A DNA stretch of 64,000 bases from positions 43,074,501-43,138,500 of the forward strand of contig NC_070615.1 of the NCBI RefSeq assembly GCF_027172205.1, given 5' to 3'. The notes under the pieces are model-generated. The model searched no databases and was not told the DNA's origin. It was given only the letters and a program-made list of their open reading frames with translations. Below are positions 50,291 to 60,719 of the stretch, one piece after another. How positions within the stretch are numbered: position 1 is the stretch's first letter; the number at the start of each line of letters is the position of its first letter. Position numbers and translations under genes: made by a program. The DNA comes from Podarcis raffonei (lineage: Eukaryota; Chordata; Lepidosauria; Squamata; Lacertidae).

Positions 50291-51414
50291 GGTGTGTGTG
50301 TGTGCCTGTACTCATTTTGGAGATCATAAAGAAAGGCAGTTCAAAACCAAACATTCCTCTATTCTAGTACACATTACCTTCTGTTTCGCTTTACGACTAG
50401 AATACTGTAATTTAGTTTTGCTCTTTTGTGAGCTGATGCAACGCAACTGTCATAACAATTGCTAACTTCAACCAATAAGATTCCAGGAGGTAAATTATGA
50501 TGTCACAATCCAGAATCATTCCAGAGCACAATTTCTTTAAAAATATTAAGCAAAATGTTGGAGAAGTCTCATTTTTAAAAAATCTGATTTCTGCTGAGAC
50601 AACAGTGGCTTGATTTCTCTACTGAACAAGGAATAATTTCCTCTAAGCAGAAGAGAGACCAGGAGACTGTAGGAATTTCCATCTTAACATGGCAACAACA
50701 GGGCATGTATCAAAATGCAGAGCATCACATTTTCTGAACAACAATCATTGATCTACATACAGTTTTAAAATCAGCAGATGAAGAGGTCATGCTATAGCAA
50801 AACTATTTAACACATCAAGACCACCTTGATATAAACAGACCCTTATGTAAGTTTGGTCACACAGAACGCTTGTTCTTATTGCAACTTGACAAGCCAATTT
50901 GCAGGTAGATATATCAATCTTGCTACCAGTGATGTTGGTTTTCTGGGAAAAAATGCAAACTGCAAATTAGTTTTGTGGTCTGCATTGGAACATTATCAAT
51001 CTGCATCAGAACAAAATTCTGATGCCCTAGAGAGTGTTTTTAAGCATATTTCTTTTATTAAGCATGTTTTTTATTTCTATATAATACAAATTTAAATTTT
51101 TGCAATTTCCAAGATTGCCTAATAATAAATTTGCTATAGGCACCCACTCATTGTTACTAATCAAGTTATGAAACAGAGAATTTTCTACAAAAAAATAGAA
51201 GCCATGGAAAATTCTCCATCCTCCCACCCAGTTTGTTCCTATCACAGCACTCCAGGCAAATCTGTGAAACCACACCCATGGCAAGGGACTAAGAACAGTA
51301 AGGGTGAAAATAGATTTGAACAGATACAGAATACAATGCACTACCTCCCACATTACACCAAGGACAGACTGCGATCAGTGAAGCCACCAATTACCCCAAA
51401 AATGTATGACATGA

Positions 51415-51930
51415 TTTATTGAATTACATTTATATCCTACCTTTCTTCCATAGAACTCAAGGGAGCATACACAGGGTTCCCTTGTGGTCTCCCATACAGG
51501 CAATGACTAGACAATGACTATCTTGGAGTCAGTAAGGTTGCTGTCTCATGCAACTTCAGACCATAATCTTAGATAGTTGTCAAAAGTGAGGATGCCTGCC
51601 AAATCTCTGCTGGAAGAGTATTCCATAGCATGGGGTCAGTCATTCTAAATGTGCAGCTTTTGGCTGAAGCCAGCTGGGTCTCTGTATCATGCGGGACAAC
51701 CCTCAATACTTCTCCAGATGATATTAGTGATCAGGCTAAAATATAATGTTCCAAGTGGTCCTTAAGATTACTTGGACCCAAGTTGCTCAGGGTTTTGTAT
51801 AGTAACACAAGAGCTCTTTTTATGTAACTAACTGCTGGGAAGGTAATATGCTTTGTGCCCTCCTTGATAATGTCCCAGATTCTCTTTGAGACCTCTGAGG
51901 GAAAAACAGGTGTATAATTTGTGAGGGGAG
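51415..51930 (-). repeat. unclassified interspersed repeat
   Basis: ATTACATTTATATCCTACCT opens a stretch with a generic retroelement tail. Further on, a 68-codon minus-strand frame (51,731-51,937) reads LVLLYKTLSNLGPSNLKDHL, which resembles a degenerate LINE reverse transcriptase C terminus. I cannot assign a family. Confidence 0.3.
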
Positions 51931-52445
51931 GGGGCAATACACATTTCTACTAAGAAACCCAAACTCTTACATTTGATTTTTTTTTTTAAGTTACAGATCC
52001 ATCTACAGTACTAGAAAAAGAGATCAAGAGAATGGTCAGAATCTGAGTAATCTTTGACTTTCTTAGCCCAATGGCCATGGTGCCCCATTTGCAACAAATA
52101 CAAACAAGAACAAAAAAACAGAAAGAGCAAAACATGCAGACACACTGCCCAAAGTTTGGCAAATTAAGTAAAATTTAGCAGTGAGCACACCACTTTCCAC
52201 AGGTTCCAATATCAAAGCTTACCACATAACTGAGGAAATATCAGCTTCAAAATATACCTTTTTCTATCATCCAGAAAGCAACATTATTATATACTGCTTC
52301 TGATTATGCCAATAAAATATGCCAGTGTTTCATAACTGGGCAGATATTTGAACCTTGGCCTCCAAGGTCCTAGCCTCACACTCTAACCACTACACCACTG
52401 GCTTCACAAGAATAAAATGAAGGACTGAGGCGGGAAGTGTGAATA

Positions 52446-52699
52446 CAGTGGTACCTTGGGATGCGAACGGGATCCATTCCGCAGCCCCGTTCGCATACTG
52501 AATAGAACGTAAGACGCGACTGTGCGTCTGCACATGTGCGGGTCACGTTTTGCCGCTTCCGCGCATTACATCATTTTGAGCGTCTGCGCATGCGTGAGCG
52601 GCAAAACACGGAAGTAACACGCTCCATTACTTCCGGGTTGCCACAGAGCGCAACCTGAAAGCGCTCATCCTGAAGCACATCCAACCCGAGGTATGACTG
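52446..52699 (+). mobile_element. pogo/Tigger-like MITE variant
   Basis: It starts CAGTGGTACCTTGGGATGCG after TA and ends CGAGGTATGACTG before TA. CTGCGCATGCGTGAGCGGC and TTACTTCCGGGTT blocks are shared with 25,647-25,872. It is CpG-rich for its surroundings. Confidence 0.78.
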
Positions 52700-53066
52700 T
52701 ACTGGAGAAAAGCCAGATTACAAAATGCAGTAATTTTTAAAACTATTTCGTAAATTTCAACCATTTTCATTTCCTGTTGTGACTGTGAGCCATTTTGAAC
52801 AGGTGTTTGCCCAGGAAACATCTTAACAGATGGGTTCATTCGTGTTTACTCGGTATGCAAGCACGGACTCCCACAATCTGAAGCCCTACGGCTCAAGTGG
52901 GGAGCTGAGGACAGTCCAAGGAGCGCCTCCTTCCTTCTCAACTCCACTCCTCACCCCAGTAGCTCAACCCTAGACTACCTCACAAGGTTGCTGTGAGGAT
53001 GAAGTAGGAAGAGCAGGGGTGACAAATAGGGAACAGCCATTCACCTTGGGGGAAAGGTGGGATATG

Positions 53067-53382
53067 GGCCAGATTTAGGTTTAGTGAGGCCCTAAGCTAC
53101 TGGAGGTAATGGGGCCCTTTATATGTCCAGCTGTCCTTTGTCAACAACAAATTGTCGCTGTTTTTTGTGTTGAATATATGCTATATGGTATCTAAAGCCA
53201 TTGGCACATAACAAATAGGAGCCTACACAACACAAAACACTGTTGCTGTATGTAGGTTTTATTTTATTTGTTTTTTATTTTGGAAATGCACATCCAGTTT
53301 TTTCCTTTAATTTTTTTGGGGGGCCCCCAAGAGTGGGGCCCTAAGCTATAGCTTTTTTAGCTTATACGTAAATCCAGCACTG
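53067..53382 (-). mobile_element. hAT-type element, inverted relative to the copy at 55,231
   Basis: It runs from GGGCCAGATTTAGG to AAATCCAGCACTG. Its reverse complement matches 55,231-55,651 in the GGGGCCCTAAGC, GTTTTGTGTTGTGTAGGCTC and CAACAAATTGTCG-type blocks. It is shorter than its partner by an internal deletion. Confidence 0.65.
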
Positions 53383-53526
53383 ATATACAGGGTGAGTCTT
53401 TTAAAAGAGGCCCTGTGGAACATGTGTACTCTGTATCCAGGGGCCTCTTTCAAAGAACTCACCTTGTATAACCCCTAAAAGAGGAAGATACATAAAAACA
53501 CATGGTTTGTTTTTAATTTTAAGAAT

Positions 53527-53632
53527 AATAATGATAATTTTTTATTTATACCCCGCCCTTCCCGGTTCAGAAAACCAGGCTCAGGGCGGCTAACAACAAA
53601 TTTAAAACACTTAGTTGTAGAAGCAGCATAAA
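53527..53632 (-). repeat. LINE-type 3' tail
   Basis: In reverse complement it reads TTAGCCGCCCTGAGCCTGG, then GGGCGGGGTATAAATAAAAA and an ATT-rich tail, like L2-type tails. It lies directly downstream of the SMIM10-like gene. Confidence 0.6.
53541..53546 (-). terminator. candidate poly(A) signal for the SMIM10-like gene
   Basis: AATAAA on the minus strand lies 263 bases after the SMIM10-like stop, inside a LINE tail. It is the nearest canonical hexamer. Confidence 0.35.
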
Positions 53633-53809
53633 ATACAGTATAAAAAATTCAAAGTTCAGAAATGTGCTTTTGCTTTATAGGGAAGCACCCTCACCCAACC
53701 AACCGGCCGGAAGAGGCCGGCACCCTCACCCATGAGGGAAGTGTGGGGTGGGGAGAGCACCTTTCCCTCCCCCCTCAAACGCCCCCTCCCCAACCCCCCT
53801 CCCCGTCCC

Positions 53810-54031
<222 letters not shown>

Positions 54032-54035
54032 TCAC

Positions 54036-54150
54036 CTGCAGAGCCAGGCCTCATAGGCTCCGCCCTCTCCTCCCCCCCCCCAAACAGCTTGCGCCTAACC
54101 GCCCGCCCCCGCCGGGCTCGCGCTAACCCCTCGCAAAACCCCGGATGTCG
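54036..54150 (-). other. FAM220A: candidate noncoding first exon of the FAM220A-like gene
   Basis: On the minus strand GGCTCTGCAG/GTGAGTG gives a near-consensus donor at 54,035. Joined to the acceptor at 48,464 it would supply the leader that the FAM220A-like coding exon lacks. Mammalian FAM220A, as I recall it, also has a noncoding first exon. A short ATG in this exon (CCTATGAGG) would give nine codons after splicing. The 5' limit is a guess and no transcript evidence exists here. Confidence 0.4.
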
Positions 54151-54609
54151 GAGGAGCGAAGGTGAAAGGCAGCCCCGGCCGAGCAAGGTGTTTGCGTTCG
54201 GGCAACAGGGTTTGCCGCCGCGGCCGGCGTCGTCGCGGCGCCCCTACGTCACGACGCACAGCTCCCTTCCTGACCAATCACTTCTTCCCAGAGAGGCGGG
54301 CGGGGGAAGAGAGATTTAAAAACAACTGGAAGGAATTCGGGGTCCTCCAGATGCGGACGGATTTCAGCTCCCATCAGCCCCAGCCTGCAAGGTCAGCGGT
54401 TCTGGATGCTGGGAGCTGTAGTTTAGCGGCATCTGAAGCGCCAAAACGGACCATGGTTTATGGGCAAGAGTTTACGGCTAACCTGTGGAGTTTATAACTT
54501 GTTGCTAGAGGGCAGCTCCTGTTCTTGGCCACAGAGGTTGTTTGGGGCTGATGGGAGCTGTGGTGCAGCATCCGGAGGGGGCCACAATTTAGCAGCTCTT
54601 GCTCTAGGG

Positions 54610-54723
54610 TAGGCATAGGCAAACTCGGCCCTCCAGATGTTTTTAGACTACAATTCCCATCATCCCTGACCACTGGTCCTGTTAGCTAGGGATGATCTGG
54701 AGGGCCGAGTTTGCCTATGCCTG
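54610..54723. mobile_element. palindromic hAT-type MITE
   Basis: TAGGCATAGGCAAACTCGGC and the inverse GCCGAGTTTGCCTATGCCTG form arms of about 30 bases. GCTCTAGG flanks it on both sides (54,601 and 54,723), fitting an 8-base target duplication within one base of the drawn ends. It is the same family as 58,615-58,750. Confidence 0.78.
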
Positions 54724-54730
54724 CTCTAGG

Positions 54731-55197
54731 ACCTTGCCAACAAAAGTCCATATAGTGAAAGCTATAGTTTTCCCAGTAGTGATGTATGGAAGTGAGAGCT
54801 GGACCATAAAGAAGGCTGATCGCCGAAGAATTGATGCTTTTGAATTATGGTGCTTGAGGAGACTCTTGAGAGTCCCATGGACTGCAAGAAGATCAAACCT
54901 ATCCATTCTGAAGGAAATCGGCCCTGAATGCTCACAGGAAGGACAGATCATGAAGCTGAGGCTCCAATACTTTGGCCACCTCATGAGAAGACTCCCTGGA
55001 AAAGACCCTGATGTTGGGAAAGATTGAGGCCACAAGGAGAAGGAGACGACAGAGACAGTGGTTGGACAGTGTTCTCGAAGATACCAGCAGGAGTTTGACC
55101 AAACTGCAGGAGGCAGTGGAAGACAGGAGTGCCTGGCATTCTCTGGTCCATGGGGTCACGAAGAGTCGGACACAACCAAACTACTAAACAACAAGAA
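54731..55197 (+). mobile_element. Bov-B (RTE) LINE, 5'-truncated
   Basis: The plus strand encodes the end of Bov-B reverse transcriptase: VVMYGSESWTIKKADRRRID, AFELWCLRRLLRVPWTARRS and LQYFGHLMRRL, then a stop at about 55,025. The last 170 bases include GGGGTCACGAAGAGTCGGAC and an AACAACAAGAA end. GCTCTAGG flanks it at 54,723-54,730 and 55,198-55,205. The open frame of more than 90 codons suggests a fairly recent copy. Bov-B is known for its horizontal spread among squamates and ruminants. Confidence 0.88.
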
Positions 55198-55230
55198 GCT
55201 CTAGGGTGTGAGCCACTGTATGTGCATGAC

Positions 55231-55651
55231 CAGTGCCAGATTTATGTATAAGCTAAACAAGCTGTAGCTTAGGGCCCCACTCCCTTGGGGGCCCCCAAAA
55301 AATTTAAAGGAAAAGAACCCTGGATGTACATTTCCAAAATATAAGATAAAAAACAAAATAAAACCTACATACAGCAAACAGTGTTTTGTGTTGTGTAGGC
55401 TCCTATGATGTAAGTAATGGGTCCTGCCTGCTAGCCTGCTCCCTAAAATATCACTGGTTTGCTCATATCTATATATAGGGTGCCTACATTCTGCATGTAC
55501 AAATGATTTTGGATACCTATTGGGTCCATAAATTACCATGTAGCATATATTCAACACAAAAAGCAGCAACAATTTGTTGTTGACAAAGGACAGCTGGACA
55601 TAAGCTACCTTCAGTAGCTTAGGGCCTCATCAAGCCTAAATCTGGCCCTAA
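55231..55651 (+). mobile_element. hAT-type nonautonomous element
   Basis: It starts CAGTGCCAGATTTATGTATA and ends CCTAAATCTGGCCCTAA. GCATGAC on the left and GCATGTC on the right approximate an 8-base target duplication. Its inverted partner is at 53,067-53,382. Confidence 0.65.
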
Positions 55652-55679
55652 GCATGTCATGTGTGCCTTGCTCTTTGGC

Positions 55680-56330
55680 TGCTTTGTCCAAAGGGCATTA
55701 CACAGCTTAAATAGTTTTGAGCAGCTACTCAACTCCACCAACCTACTGGGAAAGAAAATAATCTCCCAACTATATAAAATCCTCATACAATTGGATGTCC
55801 TTCCTCTCATTCCATTAAGACTACAATGGGGAAAAGGTTTTGGAGAAGAATTAGAGGAACAGCTCTGGGAACAAATTTGTAATAAACTACCATGTGCATC
55901 CATCTCATTTGGAACTTGAGAAAATGTGTTAAAGATAGTGCATCACTGGTACATGTGCCCAGACAGATTATACACATCTAACCCTTGCTGTCAGGAATGT
56001 AATTTACCTGGCTCTCTAGTGCAGATGTGGTGGTTTTGCCCCAAAATTATTCCATTTTGGGGGAAAGCTTTTCAAACAATCAAATGGTGAGACAAATCAC
56101 TACAACCAGCCCCAAATTAGCTATACTATATTATGTTACTCCTCAGATTTGGAACATAACCAAGAAAGACCTCACCATCCATTTATTAACTGCAGCTAGA
56201 TTAGTGACTGCAAAAAATGGGAAAACTTTAAATGCAAATCTTTTTGAAGCCTGGATTTCACAAGTTTGGGACATTGTGCTTGTGGACAAATCAAGAATTT
56301 AAGAAAGGGAATATTGATATGGGAGGGGGG
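55680..56330 (+). mobile_element. L1 LINE, 5'-truncated ORF2 end
   Basis: The plus strand, over several frames, encodes the L1 ORF2 C-terminal region: the CWWxCPK-like MWWFCPKIIPFWGKAF motif and, further on, LLTAARLVTAKNGKTLNANL and FEAWISQVWDIV. At least two frame changes break it. It is decayed and lies between a hAT element and a microsatellite. Confidence 0.75.
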
Positions 56331-56812
56331 AATCACACCTTCTATACAACATGGCATCCATTTATTGACTTTGTTAAGACATAGTTTTCACCCTCCATCG
56401 ACTCAGGAACCTTATGAAGCAACACTTTCATTTTAGTGCCTTTCTTAGAACATCTAAATCTGCAACTATAACTATCAGCTGCTATTTTTTCTTTCTTTCC
56501 TGTACAACTAAGCTGTTTTATAGCCTCAGTACTACAACAGATAAAAATCTATAGAAAATTAACCACAATCCTATAAACACTGATTTTAATACTGTATTTT
56601 TTATTGCTGTAACCTACTCTAGGACCTTATGGTAAGGGATAGGATATCCACTAAAAATAACATTTACTCAGGATTAAGTCCCTTTGAATTCAATGGGACT
56701 AATTCCCGTGTATTATAATACTGCAGCCTTAATGAATTTAATGAATTATTCTACTATCAAAACATTCAGCTAACATTTCTTTAGTCAGGCAACAATTTTT
56801 GCCTGATTATTT

Positions 56813-56822
56813 ATTTATTATT

Positions 56823-56871
<49 letters not shown>
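56813..56871. repeat. (ATTT)n(ATT)n microsatellite
   Basis: Tetranucleotide ATTT units give way to about 14 ATT units. Confidence 0.9.
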
Positions 56872-56873
<2 letters not shown>

Positions 56874-56891
56874 ATGTGTGGCAAGAAAGTA

Positions 56892-57115
56892 CAGTGGTAC
56901 CTTGGGTTACATACGCTTCAGGTTACAGACTCCGCTAACCCAGAAATAGTACCTCGGGTTAAGAACTTTGCTTCAGGATGAGAACAGAAATCGTGCTCTG
57001 GCAGAGCAGCGGCAGCGGGAGGCCCCATTAGCTAACGTGGTGCTTCAGGTTAAGAAGTTTCAGGTTAAGTACGGACCTCCGGAACAAATTAAGTACTCAA
57101 CCCAAGGTACCACTG
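56892..57115 (+). mobile_element. pogo/Tigger-like MITE, complete
   Basis: It starts CAGTGGTACCTTGGGTTACA after TA and ends AACCCAAGGTACCACTG before TA. It is closely similar to 17,618-17,856, with GAGGCCCCATTAGCTAA and repeated CAGGTTAAG units. Confidence 0.82.
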
Positions 57116-57780
57116 TACAGGTTGGAGCTTAAAGAAGATGTTAAAAGAACAGGGCATGGTAACCCGGTCAGGATGGTGAATATTACTCAACTTATGGGCT
57201 ACAACCCTCTGCCTACTTATCTGGTAGTAAACCTCACTGAAGACAGTGGGAGTAGAAATGTATAACACAGTGCTGCAAGTAGGTTCTAATATTTAATTCT
57301 CTTTTTTGCAGTGAAGATGACAACAATTCCAAACAATACTGAACATATTTCAATATAAGCCGACGTTAAAAATAAAAAAGGCAGTGTTCCTTGAAAAACT
57401 CAGCATGAACATGATTCCCCTAGCCTTTATAGTCTGTGTCAAATTTTCCAGGATTACATCAGCATGATTATTCTAGCAATCCACACCCACGTACAGGAAT
57501 CATGCTGTTCTTCTGCCAACATACACATATAAAGTCACATTACACAACTTCTCAAAACTTTTAAATAGACTTCCTCTTTGCATCGGGTAGTTAAAGAACT
57601 GTTTGTCCACATTTTGAGACTATTCACTATCATTTACGCAGGTACTGTACTGGTTTCGGTTTAGTAACTAACTTAATGTCTAAAGTAAAAAATTAACAGG
57701 AAGCAGATTTCCTAAACTTTGTGAGTTGTTTTCCGTGTTTTACAATGGGGCAAAAAGTTAAACAAAAGAAATAGTCCACT

Positions 57781-57945
57781 GAGCTATGGGTGAATGGTGG
57801 AGCATTTACTTTGCATGCAGAAAACCCAGGATTTATTGCTTGGGACACAGGGAGAAACCCCTGCCTCAAAACCTAGAGAGCTGCTCTTAGTCAGACAGTA
57901 TTGAGCTAGATGAACCAATGGATCAGTATGAAGTAGCTTCCTATG
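57781..57945 (+). mobile_element. tRNA(Ala)-derived SINE
   Basis: GGTGGAGCATTTACTTTGCA, CATGCAGAAAACCCAGGATT and AGCTAGATGAACCAATGG, then GAAGTAGCTTCCTATGTTCT at the 3' end, the same family as 6,940 but with a preserved 3' end. Confidence 0.7.
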
Positions 57946-58614
57946 TTCTTAGATGTACCGTACTCATCGTTAGTGAGTCTTCACAACAGAATGACATAAA
58001 AATGCACAGTAATGATTTCGGAGTGTTGATTTGGGAAAGAAATAACAAAAATAGTTATTGTTGGAAAAGCAAATCTTGCAGATCACAGCTGGAGTACAGC
58101 CCCATGCACATCTACTCATAAGTACAGTAGGTTCCACTGAGTTCAATGGAACTAGCTTCCAGATAAGGAATTGCAGCCAGGAGAGTAATCTTAAGCAGAC
58201 AGATATGACAGGAGGCAGATACACTGACATATTTCCTGTGCAAATTAAGCTGTATCACACCTGTTCCTGGTGGTAGGTTGCTGGGGAGGCAGTGTAAACT
58301 TTCAGTTTATACTCTTCCATTGACTACTGTGGGGTGAATTTTAATTGAAATTGTATTTTTGTTGATGTAAGGGGTGTAAGAGTTTCAGGGATGGGACCAG
58401 TGGATGAAAGAAATTCTGATGCAGCGCAACTGTTTATGCATTTGCCCAACACTCTCATCCCCTTTACAGACTTTTTTTGGTCCTTTACACTAGTGTAACT
58501 TCTGCCAACTTAACTTCTTCCAGTAGCGCTTTCCCTCAGCTGGTGCACATCGATACATCAGGACAAGGTATTTACACCAGCTTTAAGGCCAATTTAGCTG
58601 TGGGGTGACTAGAT

Positions 58615-58750
58615 CAGGCATAGGCAAACTCAGCCCTCCAGATGTTTTGAGATGACAACTCCCATCATCCCTAGCTAACAGGACCAGTGGTCAGGGATGA
58701 TGGGAATTGTCGTCCCAAAACATCTGGAGGACCAAGTTTGCCTGTGCCTG
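58615..58750. mobile_element. palindromic hAT-type MITE with perfect target duplication
   Basis: CAGGCATAGGCAAACTCAGC and the inverse CAAGTTTGCCTGTGCCTG bound a near-perfect palindrome (CTCCAGATGTTTTGAGATGA against CATCTGGAG). A perfect 8-base duplication, GACTAGAT, lies at 58,607-58,614 and 58,751-58,758, which places the family in hAT. Confidence 0.88.
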
Positions 58751-58928
58751 GACTAGATTAATAACTTTGCATTTTTTATTAACAAATTTGCATTGACATT
58801 AATGCACAACTTTATGTGCTAGAATATTTTTAATGTACAAGAGTACAGAATGCCTCTCTTCCTCAACTCTGATGCCATTTGTCCAGTCTGTCGCTTACAG
58901 CATTTATTATTATTTTTTAAAGCACAGG

Positions 58929-59300
58929 TACGCGGGTGGCGCTGTGGGTTAAACCACAGAGCCTAGGACTTGCCGATCAGAAGATTGGCAGTTCAAATCC
59001 CCGTGACGGGGTGAGATCCCATTGCTTGCTCCCTGCTCCTGCCAACCTAGCAGTTCGAAAGCATGTCAAAGTGCAAGTAGATAAATAGGTATCACTCCGG
59101 CGGGAAGGTAAACAGCATTTCCGTGCGCTGCTCTGGTTCGCCAGAAGTGGCTTAGTCATGCTGGCCACATGACCCGGAAAAACTGTCTGCAGAAGCGGAC
59201 AAAAGCCGGCTCCCTCGGCCTTTAGAGTGAGATGAGCACCGCAACCCCAGAGTTGGCCACGACTGGACCTAATGGTCAGGGGTCCTGCCACCCTACCTTT
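58929..59300 (+). mobile_element. Sauria-type SINE, full length
   Basis: It starts TACGCGGGTGGCGCTGTGGG, carries a tRNA-like head with GTTCAAATCCCCG as B box, a core with GTGCAAGTAGATAAATAGGT, and the Bov-B-like CCACGACTGGACCTAATGG block before the CTACCTTT tail. Better preserved than the copy at 2,367-2,735. Confidence 0.88.
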
Positions 59301-59833
59301 CAGCTTGCAAGGTCCTCAGAACAGTTTAGCATCCAGAATAAGAGAAATTACAGTAACATCTCTGCTGGCTTTTCCTACAGGCTTACAGGGGTTTCTGCCA
59401 TACTCTGCAACTTAGTGCCCTCCAGATGTTGAGCTGTAGTCTGAAGCAAATAGAGGCCATCAGGTTGGGGAAAGCTGCAGCCCTCAAGTAGCATAACTGA
59501 ATTGTAAGACTTAACACTGCCTCTCCCTGTCCCCCGCACTGCGCTTGTTTAATTTTGTCCTGCTGGGATGTTGCGGGGATATGGTGGGGAGAGCTATGCA
59601 CACCTTGAGCTCCTTGGTGGGACATAAACATAAAAATAGTGATGAAGACAAAAGTGTTATGGCGAGTCGTTTTAAATAATTTTAGTGTACTTTTATGAAA
59701 ACTGCATGTCATTTTCACTACAACTAAAACCACTTTTTCCGAGATGGTAGATTTAGATGGGGCGCTTTGCTTTAGGAAATTATCAATATTTTTATATTAA
59801 ATATGTAATGAGTAGAAAATACATACACTGAAG

Positions 59834-59860
59834 CATGCATATATATATATATATATATAA
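59834..59860. repeat. (AT)n microsatellite at the edge of the RAC1 island
   Basis: About eleven AT units end directly where the GC-rich RAC1 upstream region begins. Confidence 0.85.
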
Positions 59861-59862
59861 AG

Positions 59863-60684
59863 AAAAATGGCTACGACGGAGATTGATAGGAAACCGTCCC
59901 CCGTCCCTGACCCACAGCTCCCCTCGCGCCTTCTGAGTAGGTTAGTAGCACAAAGATGGCGACCCCTCCTCAACCAATGTCCGAATCGGCCGGCAGCGGA
60001 AATGTCCGAACACGAGGCGAGCGGGGCAGGGAGGGGAAAATACTGTCCCGAGAGCGAGGCGCGAGGACGCACACGAAGAGCCGAACGCTGGCCGAACGCC
60101 GTCGCCCCCTCAACGCCTTCCCCCCCGAGTCCTTCCGAACATTCCCGAAAGACCGGCAAAACCGAGCGTTTCCGAATGCTGCCGGGAGGGGCGCTCTCCG
60201 AATAGTGTCTTTTAAAGAAGAACACGACGGCCGACCCCGTCCTACTGACCCGAGTTTCCCCGAAGTCGTTCCGAGCGCGCCCGAAACGTGACGCTATTCC
60301 CTACCACGCCCCCCCACCTCCTCTCTCCGTCCAACTTCCGTCGGGGCTTGAGTGAGGCCAGGCCCAGCGAGACATTCCCGAAGGCGGTCCCGCCGATGAG
60401 GAGGGAAGAGGGCGAGGCCGCGAGGCCGGATGTGAGCGGAGCGGCCGCTTCCTGTTTCCTCACAGGCTCCGCTCGCCCGCCCCGCGCTTTGGGTGGTGGC
60501 CGTTGCTCCGGCGGCGCCGTGACCGTTTTCCCTCAGTCAACTTCCTTTCCTCCCACGGGAAAGAGCCGAGGCCCTTTGGGGATTTCCTCCTCGCTCTCCT
60601 CCCCGCCACGACGCCTCGCGGGCTCCTCGGCGAGCAACAGGAACCGGCGGCGACGACGACGAAGAAGCAGCAGCAGCCGCCCCG
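59863..60684 (+). promoter_or_regulatory. RAC1: CpG island, promoter and leader region of RAC1
   Basis: CpG-rich sequence precedes the RAC1 start and extends to about 60,900. A YY1-type AAGATGGCG (59,953-59,961) and a CCAAT (59,974-59,978) lie some 700 bases upstream. The hexamers TCCGAA, CCCGAA or GCCGAA occur eleven times between 59,980 and 60,382. No TATA box is seen. The transcription start cannot be placed, but probably lies in the right half, within about 300 bases of the ATG. Confidence 0.75.
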
Positions 60685-60719
60685 ATGCAGGCCATTAAGT
60701 GTGTGGTGGTGGGAGACGG
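60685..60719 (+). CDS. RAC1: Rac1 GTPase, first coding exon
   Basis: ATG at 60,685 opens MQAIKCVVVGDG, with donor GACGG/GTAAGT after 35 coding bases, the exon length I recall for vertebrate RAC1. It covers the first beta strand and the start of the P-loop (GDGAVGKT continues in exon 2, beyond the window). Rac1 is a Rho-family GTPase that drives actin remodelling, lamellipodia, and NADPH oxidase activation at membranes. RAC2 and RAC3 share these residues, and CDC42 differs (MQT). The choice of RAC1 rests on its neighbours CYTH3 and FAM220A and on the CpG-island promoter. The start context, CCCCGATGC, has a C at -3 and is not strong. Confidence 0.92.

Larger units (their letters stand above)
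54340..59860. other. intergenic region between the SMIM10-like gene and RAC1
   Basis: The region is filled with insertions: palindromic MITEs, Bov-B, hAT, L1, a Tigger-like MITE, SINEs. 57,120-57,780 and 59,310-59,830 show nothing I can name. No gene is seen on either strand. Confidence 0.65.
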
